This document shows, piece by piece, positions 6,954 to 10,444 of a DNA stretch of 10,444 nucleotides. The DNA comes from Chloroflexota bacterium. GTDB lineage: Bacteria > Chloroflexota > Limnocylindria > Limnocylindrales > CSP1-4. The DNA lies in contig JAJYDP010000126.1 in NCBI GenBank assembly GCA_021777365.1, positions 1 to 10,444 on the forward strand, read 5' to 3'. The notes under the pieces are model-generated. The model made no database searches. It was given only the letters and a program-made list of their open reading frames with translations, and was not told where the DNA came from. The first letter of the stretch is position 1, and each line of letters opens with the position of its first letter. Position numbers and translations under genes: made by a program.

Positions 6954-7694
6954 GTGCAGAGGCCCCGGGGACCCGGAGGGAACTGGTGGGCCCGCGGGCG
7001 GCGGTGGGCCCGCGGACACTGGCGACCCGGCGGGCAGCGGTGGTCCCGCGAGCGACGAGGGTCATGGGAGGCTGCGATCGCCCTCGCCGTCGGGTACGCC
7101 TGCGGGGCGGTGCCGGTCGCCGGACGCGTCGGACGGGCCGCCGGCGTCGACGTCTACCGGGAGGGCGAGGCAAACCCGGGTGCCACCAACGCGTGGCGGC
7201 TGGCTGGCCCCGGTGCCGGGCTTGCCGTCCTCGCAGGCGACATGGCCAAGGGCGCGCTCCCGGTGCTGGTGGCCCGCCGCGTCTTCCCGGCCGATCGAGC
7301 CGCGGGGGCCGGGCGTCCGGCCGGCCGGACCATCGGGCCCACGCCGGCACGCTGGGCGACCTGGGCCGCCGGCGTCGGGGCGATCCTCGGCCATGGGTTT
7401 CCGCCCGGCGGCCGGCGCGGGGGCCGTTCGGTGGCAACGCTGGCTGGCGTCCTGGCGGCGCTGGCACCGGTGCCCGCGGCCGCGGCCGCCGCCGTCACCC
7501 TCGCGATCCTGCCGCTCCGGGGCCGTGAGGCAGCGATCACCGCCGGTCTCGTGGCGTACCCGATCGCCCACGGAACGCTCCGGCGTGACCTGCCGGAGCT
7601 GGCGGCGGTGGGCGCCCTCGAGGCCGGCGTCGCCCTGCGGTGGGCGGCGACCCGGCAGCGAGACCCGGTCAGGACGGCCGATCCGGCGTCCTGA
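6954..7694 (+). CDS. PlsY-like membrane acyltransferase with altered motifs
   Basis: The 246-residue product resembles PlsY, the inner-membrane enzyme that transfers acyl groups from acyl phosphate to glycerol-3-phosphate. The PlsY pattern is recognisable: GAVPVAGRVGR (51-61, motif 1), GEANPGATNAWR (71-82, motif 2), GDMAKGALP (95-103) and GHGFPPGGRRGGRSVAT (146-162, motif 3), with hydrophobic helices between. Each motif departs from the usual form: GSIP is GAVP (conserved Ser missing), GSGNPGATN is GEANPGATN, and GGKG is GGRS. The N-terminus (residues 5-36) is an added Trp/Arg/Gly-rich basic segment encoded by an 18-bp tandem repeat. The GTG at 6954 with GGGGG seven bases upstream is the only plausible start before motif 1. 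It follows crtB by 13 bases, so it is probably co-transcribed with the carotenoid genes. It could be an ordinary but divergent PlsY, an inactive relative, or an acyltransferase for carotenoid glycosides. Confidence 0.75.
   Translation: MQRPRGPGGNWWARGRRWARGHWRPGGQRWSRERRGSWEAAIALAVGYACGAVPVAGRVGRAAGVDVYREGEANPGATNAWRLAGPGAGLAVLAGDMAKGALPVLVARRVFPADRAAGAGRPAGRTIGPTPARWATWAAGVGAILGHGFPPGGRRGGRSVATLAGVLAALAPVPAAAAAAVTLAILPLRGREAAITAGLVAYPIAHGTLRRDLPELAAVGALEAGVALRWAATRQRDPVRTADPAS
6967..7056 (+). repeat. 18-bp degenerate tandem repeat, about five units, in the plsY-like 5' end
   Basis: Units begin at 6967, 6985, 7003, 7021 and 7039, exactly 18 bases apart. The best-matched pair (6985 and 7003) share GGTGGGCCCGCGG; the unit at 7039 reads GGTGGTCCCGCGA, and the units at 6967 and 7021 share an ACCCGG core. 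The period is six codons, so the repeat stays in frame and encodes WWARGR-RWARGH-WRPGGQ-RWSRER. Copy number could vary without breaking the gene. Confidence 0.75.
7669..7694. other. Tail-to-tail overlap of the plsY-like gene and rsmI
   Basis: The plus-strand plsY-like gene ends at 7694 and the minus-strand rsmI ends at 7669, so the last 26 bases are coding on both strands. There is no room for an intergenic bidirectional terminator, and no hairpin followed by a T-run is visible on either side. Read-through would produce antisense RNA over both 3' ends. Confidence 0.7.
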
Positions 7695-8793
7695 ACAGCT
7701 CACGCCTCGGGAGCCCCGTCTCCCCCGCCACCTGCCGGGCGGCGGCGGAGCGGGTCATCCCGCCGCGCACCAGGTCGGCGACCCGGGAACGCGCGGCGTC
7801 GAGGACGCTCCCGGGCCCGGGCGCGCCGTGCGGCGGCTGCGCGTCGGGCTCTCCGTTCGGCGCCTGCGCGTCGGGCACGCCGTGCGGCGGCTGCGCATCG
7901 GACGCGCGCTCCCTCCCGGCGACGACCAGCGCCACCTCGCCGCGCGGCGCACGCGCCTCCACCGCCGCGCACAGCTCCGCGAGCGACCCGCGGCGCACCT
8001 CCTCGTGGAGCTTCGTCAGCTCCCGGCAGACCGCCGCCATCCGGTTCTCCCCGCATGCGCCGGCCAGGTCGCGCAGCGTGGCCGCCACCCGCCCGGGCGC
8101 CTCGAACAGGACCGTCGCGCGCTCGTCGTCGGCGATGCGGGCCAGCCGCTCGCGGCGTTCGCGCCCGGATCTCGGGAGGAACCCCTCGAACGCCCACCGC
8201 GGCGCGGGGATCCCGCTCGACACCAGGGCCGCGAGGACGGCGGACGCCCCGGGAAGCGCGACCACCGGTCCCCCGGCGTCGACCCAGCGGGCGACCAGGC
8301 CGGCGCCCGGGTCGCTCACCAGCGGCGTCCCGGCGTCCGTCACCAGGGCGACGTCGAGCCCGCCCGCGAGATGGGCAAGCAGCTCCGGCTCACGCCGCTC
8401 CGCGTTGCGGGCGTGGTAGCTCACCAGCCGGGTCCGGATCCCATGGCGCGCCCAGAGGCGCTGCGTCATGCGGGTGTCCTCGGCCGCCACCAGCGGCACC
8501 GCACGCAGCACCTCGATGGCTCGCAGGGTGATGTCGCCCATGTTCCCGATCGGGGTCGCGACCACGTACAGGGTGCCCCGGCCGGCGCCAGCCACGTGGG
8601 GCGGCGCGTCTGGCAGGCGCGGCGTCTCGGGCGCCGGGGTGCCGATGTGGGCCGGGCCACGTTCCGCCGCCGGCGATGCGGCACCGGCGGCCGCGCGGCG
8701 AGTGGCGGCACCCGCAGCCGCGTGGGGAGCGCCGGGATCTGCCGTCTCGACCTCGGCGCGGCCGTGGTCCGCCGGGGCCGGCTTCCCCGGCAT
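7669..8793 (-). CDS. rsmI: 16S rRNA 2'-O-ribose C1402 methyltransferase, with extra segments
   Basis: SAM-dependent tetrapyrrole-methylase-fold enzyme that methylates C1402 of 16S rRNA in the decoding centre. Core motifs run from GTLYVVATPIGNMGDIT (73-89) through AEDTR (104-108), VTDAGTPLVSDPG (151-163), LPGASAVLAAL (180-190), FEGFLP (202-207), LFEAPGR (229-235) and CRELTKLHEE (256-265) to EVALVVAG (286-293). At 374 residues it is longer than the usual 280-290. The excess is an Ala/Pro-rich N-terminal tail of about 70 residues and a repeat insertion at 298-324 before the C-terminal helical domain. The ATG at 8793 lacks a clear Shine-Dalgarno. GTG 8595 would give a standard-length N-terminus but also lacks one. 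It lies 34 bases downstream of nadE on the same strand and ends 26 bases inside the convergent plsY-like gene. Confidence 0.92.
   Translation of the reverse strand: MPGKPAPADHGRAEVETADPGAPHAAAGAATRRAAAGAASPAAERGPAHIGTPAPETPRLPDAPPHVAGAGRGTLYVVATPIGNMGDITLRAIEVLRAVPLVAAEDTRMTQRLWARHGIRTRLVSYHARNAERREPELLAHLAGGLDVALVTDAGTPLVSDPGAGLVARWVDAGGPVVALPGASAVLAALVSSGIPAPRWAFEGFLPRSGRERRERLARIADDERATVLFEAPGRVAATLRDLAGACGENRMAAVCRELTKLHEEVRRGSLAELCAAVEARAPRGEVALVVAGRERASDAQPPHGVPDAQAPNGEPDAQPPHGAPGPGSVLDAARSRVADLVRGGMTRSAAARQVAGETGLPRRELFRTPDRPS
7825..7905 (-). repeat. 27-bp tandem repeat, three units, inside rsmI
   Basis: Units at 7825-7851, 7852-7878 and 7879-7905. On the coding strand each is nine codons, giving SDAQPPHGV, PDAQAPNGE and PDAQPPHGA (one-residue phase choice). 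Units one and three are nearly identical; unit two differs at several bases. The repeat is in frame and forms a Pro/Gly-rich, probably disordered linker between the catalytic part and the C-terminal helical domain. Confidence 0.85.
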
Positions 8794-8842
8794 CAGGCGC
8801 CGACCGGGCCCAGGTGCCGATCGGGCATCAGGTGCCGGGCGC
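8789..8842. repeat. Degenerate 17-18 bp repeat at the nadE-rsmI junction
   Basis: CAGG(C/T)GCCG occurs at 8794, 8811 and 8829. The flanking bases match further: GGCATCAGGCGCCG at 8789 and GGCATCAGGTGCCG at 8824 differ at one position. The repeat covers the rsmI ATG and the nadE stop, so local duplication may have created the present rsmI start or the spacing between the genes. Confidence 0.55.
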
Positions 8843-9805
8843 CGGGCGCCGCCTCGGGTAGAGGTAATCCACCCCGGAGGTCCGTGGTCCCAGCTTGGCG
8901 ATCGGCGGTACCTGGCGCTTGAACTCGGCGCCCGCCACCATCCGTGCCACCCGCTCCACGAAGGCCGGGTCGAAGCCGCGCTCCACCAACTCGGCAGCGG
9001 AGCGTCGCCGGTCCACCATCCAGTAGAGCAGGCGATCCAGCTCGGCGTAGCTCACGCCCACCTCGGCCTCGTCGGTCTGCCCGGGCCAGAGGTCCGCCGT
9101 GGGCGGCTTGGCGATGATCCGCTCGGGGACGCCGAGCTCGACGGCCACCTGCCGCAGCTGGCTCTTGTACAGGTCCCCCACCGGATCGAACGCGCAGGCA
9201 TCGTCGCCGAAGTGCGTCGTGTAGCCGATCAGCACCTCGGTCTTGTTCCCGGTGCCCACCACCAGTCCGCGCCAGGCCGCCGACAGGTCGTAGAGCACCG
9301 CCATCCGCGCCCGCGCCATGAAGTTGCCGCGCCGCAGGGTGGACGCCTCCGGTTCGCCGGGCCCCAGGGCCGTCGAGAAGTACCCGTCGACCATGGGTGA
9401 GATGTCGACCACCCGGCTGGGGCAGCCCAGCCGGTCGGCCACGGAGCGCGCGTCCTCCAGCGAGGCGGCCGACGAGGTGCGGTACGGCATGAGGACGCAC
9501 AGCAGCCGCTCGGGCCCGATCGCCTCCGCCACCAGGAACGCCACCACCGCCGAGTCGATCCCTCCCGACAGCCCGAGCACCGCGCGCTCGAAGCCGGCCT
9601 GGCGCAGCTGCCCGCGCACGAAGCCGACCATGATCCGCCGGGCGACCCGCGTGTCGATGGCGAGCTCGGGCGGCAGCTCGAAGAGCGCCGTCCCCGTTGC
9701 ACCCGGGCCGCTCACCGTGCTCATCGCCGGACCCCGGCCCCCACACCGGCCGGGCGGCACCCCCCGGCCGCCGGGGATCCACCCGCCCGCGCTCCGCCCG
9801 CTCAC
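8828..9805 (-). CDS. nadE: NAD+ synthetase, unfused synthetase subunit
   Basis: Adenylates nicotinic acid adenine dinucleotide and amidates it to NAD+, the last step of NAD synthesis in the cytosol. Visible motifs are LGLSGGIDSA (77-86, ATP pyrophosphatase P-loop SGGxDS), the conserved MPYRTSS (106-112), GTGNKTE (184-190), HFGDDACAFDPVGDLYKSQ (198-216) and KPPTADLWPGQTDEAEVG (233-250). The GTG at 9805 overlaps the upstream nitrilase stop (GTGA) and follows GGGAGAG closely, indicating translational coupling. It adds a low-complexity 27-residue leader; an ATG at 9724 would give 298 residues, nearer the 270-280 of stand-alone enzymes. The linked glutaminase-like gene suggests ammonia is delivered from glutamine. 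Function is certain; the start is about 60:40 in favour of 9805. Confidence 0.93.
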   Translation of the reverse strand: MSGRSAGGWIPGGRGVPPGRCGGRGPAMSTVSGPGATGTALFELPPELAIDTRVARRIMVGFVRGQLRQAGFERAVLGLSGGIDSAVVAFLVAEAIGPERLLCVLMPYRTSSAASLEDARSVADRLGCPSRVVDISPMVDGYFSTALGPGEPEASTLRRGNFMARARMAVLYDLSAAWRGLVVGTGNKTEVLIGYTTHFGDDACAFDPVGDLYKSQLRQVAVELGVPERIIAKPPTADLWPGQTDEAEVGVSYAELDRLLYWMVDRRRSAAELVERGFDPAFVERVARMVAGAEFKRQVPPIAKLGPRTSGVDYLYPRRRPAPGT

Positions 9806-10444
9806 GACTCTCCCGCCCGCGCGCGCAGGATCCGCTCCAGCTGTCGCCGGACCAGCTCGGGACGCTCGTCGCGCAGCAGCGGCAGCGCGATCCGCTCGCG
9901 CCGGACGTCCGCCAGGTCGAGCTCGGCCACGAAGACGCCCTCGTCGTGCAGCGGGGCCTGGAAGATGCTCTCGCCGTCCGGGCCGATGATCTCGCTGCCG
10001 CCCCAGAAGGTGACCGACTCGTCCACGCCCACCCGGTTGCAGAAGATCACGTGGCTCGTGGTCAGCATGGCGTAGGTGCGCATGAGCGTCCGCCAGCTGG
10101 TGGCCGTCCCCAGCCCCACCTCGTGGATGGCCGCCACGTCGCGGCCCGGCGAGGAGGAGACGTTGACCAGGACCTGCGCGCCGTCCAGCGCCAGCATCAG
10201 CGGCACGGGCAGGTGCCAGAAATCCTCGCAGACCGCCAGCCCGAGCGGCACGCCCAGCCGGCTGGGAGCCGCGCGGAGGACCTGCCCGGCCGCGAAGAAG
10301 CGCCGCTCGTCGAACAGCCCGTAGGTGGGCAGGTAGATCTTGCGGTGGACGTGGCGGATCGCGCCGTCCTCCATGAGGGCCGCGGCGATGAAGAGCCGGT
10401 GGTCGGAGGCCTCCTCGACGAACGACACGATCGCCGAGCAGCCT
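9802..10444 (-). CDS. Nitrilase-family glutaminase next to NadE (C-terminal part, runs off window)
   Basis: The frame is open to the window edge, giving 213 residues of the C-terminal part of a carbon-nitrogen hydrolase. Seen are the catalytic Lys region HRKIYLPTYGLFDE (Lys 35 of the fragment) and the nucleophile region AVCEDFWHLP (Cys 72). The first catalytic Glu must lie outside the window. CED followed by an aromatic residue is typical of the glutaminase domain of glutamine-dependent NAD synthetases, and the gene overlaps nadE by four bases (GTGA). The best reading is that it encodes the ammonia-producing half of a split NAD synthetase. A nitrilase acting on another amide, such as N-carbamoylputrescine amidase, is the main alternative. 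A GTG at 10428 is internal to the conserved region and is not the start. Confidence 0.85.
   Translation of the reverse strand, partial: GCSAIVSFVEEASDHRLFIAAALMEDGAIRHVHRKIYLPTYGLFDERRFFAAGQVLRAAPSRLGVPLGLAVCEDFWHLPVPLMLALDGAQVLVNVSSSPGRDVAAIHEVGLGTATSWRTLMRTYAMLTTSHVIFCNRVGVDESVTFWGGSEIIGPDGESIFQAPLHDEGVFVAELDLADVRRERIALPLLRDERPELVRRQLERILRARAGES

Noticed and set aside
7640..7720. Rho-independent terminator at the convergent junction
   Set aside because: No GC hairpin followed by a T-run was found on either strand; the genes overlap there.
7825..7905. Repeat block considered as a CRISPR array
   Set aside because: Units are contiguous with no spacers and lie in frame inside rsmI; it is a coding minisatellite.
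6688..8922. 744-codon plus-strand open frame across crtB, plsY-like, rsmI and nadE
   Set aside because: It crosses four recognised genes on both strands and has no motif; long only because stop codons are rare at this GC content.

Overview
The window is very GC-rich and tightly packed, with several GTG starts and ATGA/GTGA gene overlaps. It comes from the chromosome of a high-GC bacterium. Its core is a carotenoid operon with a two-subunit (CrtYc/CrtYd-type) lycopene cyclase and a UbiA-type lycopene elongase, a combination best known from Actinobacteria that make C50 carotenoids. The unfused nitrilase-plus-NadE pair and the general style would also suit a high-GC Chloroflexota lineage. I cannot settle the phylum by eye.

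Layout. (1) Positions 1-228, minus strand: the N-terminal 76 residues of single-stranded DNA-binding protein (ssb), cut by the window edge. (2) 229-593: a 365-bp divergent intergenic region that should hold the promoters for ssb and for the carotenoid operon. (3) 594-7694, plus strand: one apparently continuous operon, fni (type II IPP isomerase) - crtYc - crtYd - [11-codon mini-ORF] - a 740-residue UbiA/GT2 fusion - crtI - crtB - a divergent plsY-like acyltransferase gene. Genes overlap by 4-8 nt or sit within about 13 nt, nearly all with clear Shine-Dalgarno sequences. (4) 7669-10444, minus strand, convergent: a nitrilase-family glutaminase gene (partial) - nadE - rsmI. The rsmI end overlaps the plsY-like gene by 26 bp, tail to tail.

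How the genes work together. Fni balances IPP and DMAPP. A GGPP synthase is needed but is not in the window. CrtB condenses two GGPP to phytoene and CrtI desaturates it to lycopene. The UbiA half of the fusion would add C5 units to lycopene ends, CrtYc/CrtYd would cyclise the ends, and the GT2 half of the same polypeptide would glycosylate the product. The PlsY-like membrane protein might acylate the glycoside or may simply make lysophosphatidate. This makes a glycosylated, possibly acylated, C45/C50 carotenoid the most likely product, by inference.

Most interesting: the single-chain lycopene elongase-glycosyltransferase fusion; the PlsY-like protein with substitutions in all three signature motifs; a split glutamine-dependent NAD synthetase; the 11-codon bridging ORF; and three separate short in-frame or junctional tandem repeats (18 bp, 27 bp, 17-18 bp). 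No tRNA, rRNA, CRISPR array, insertion sequence or phage gene was seen.
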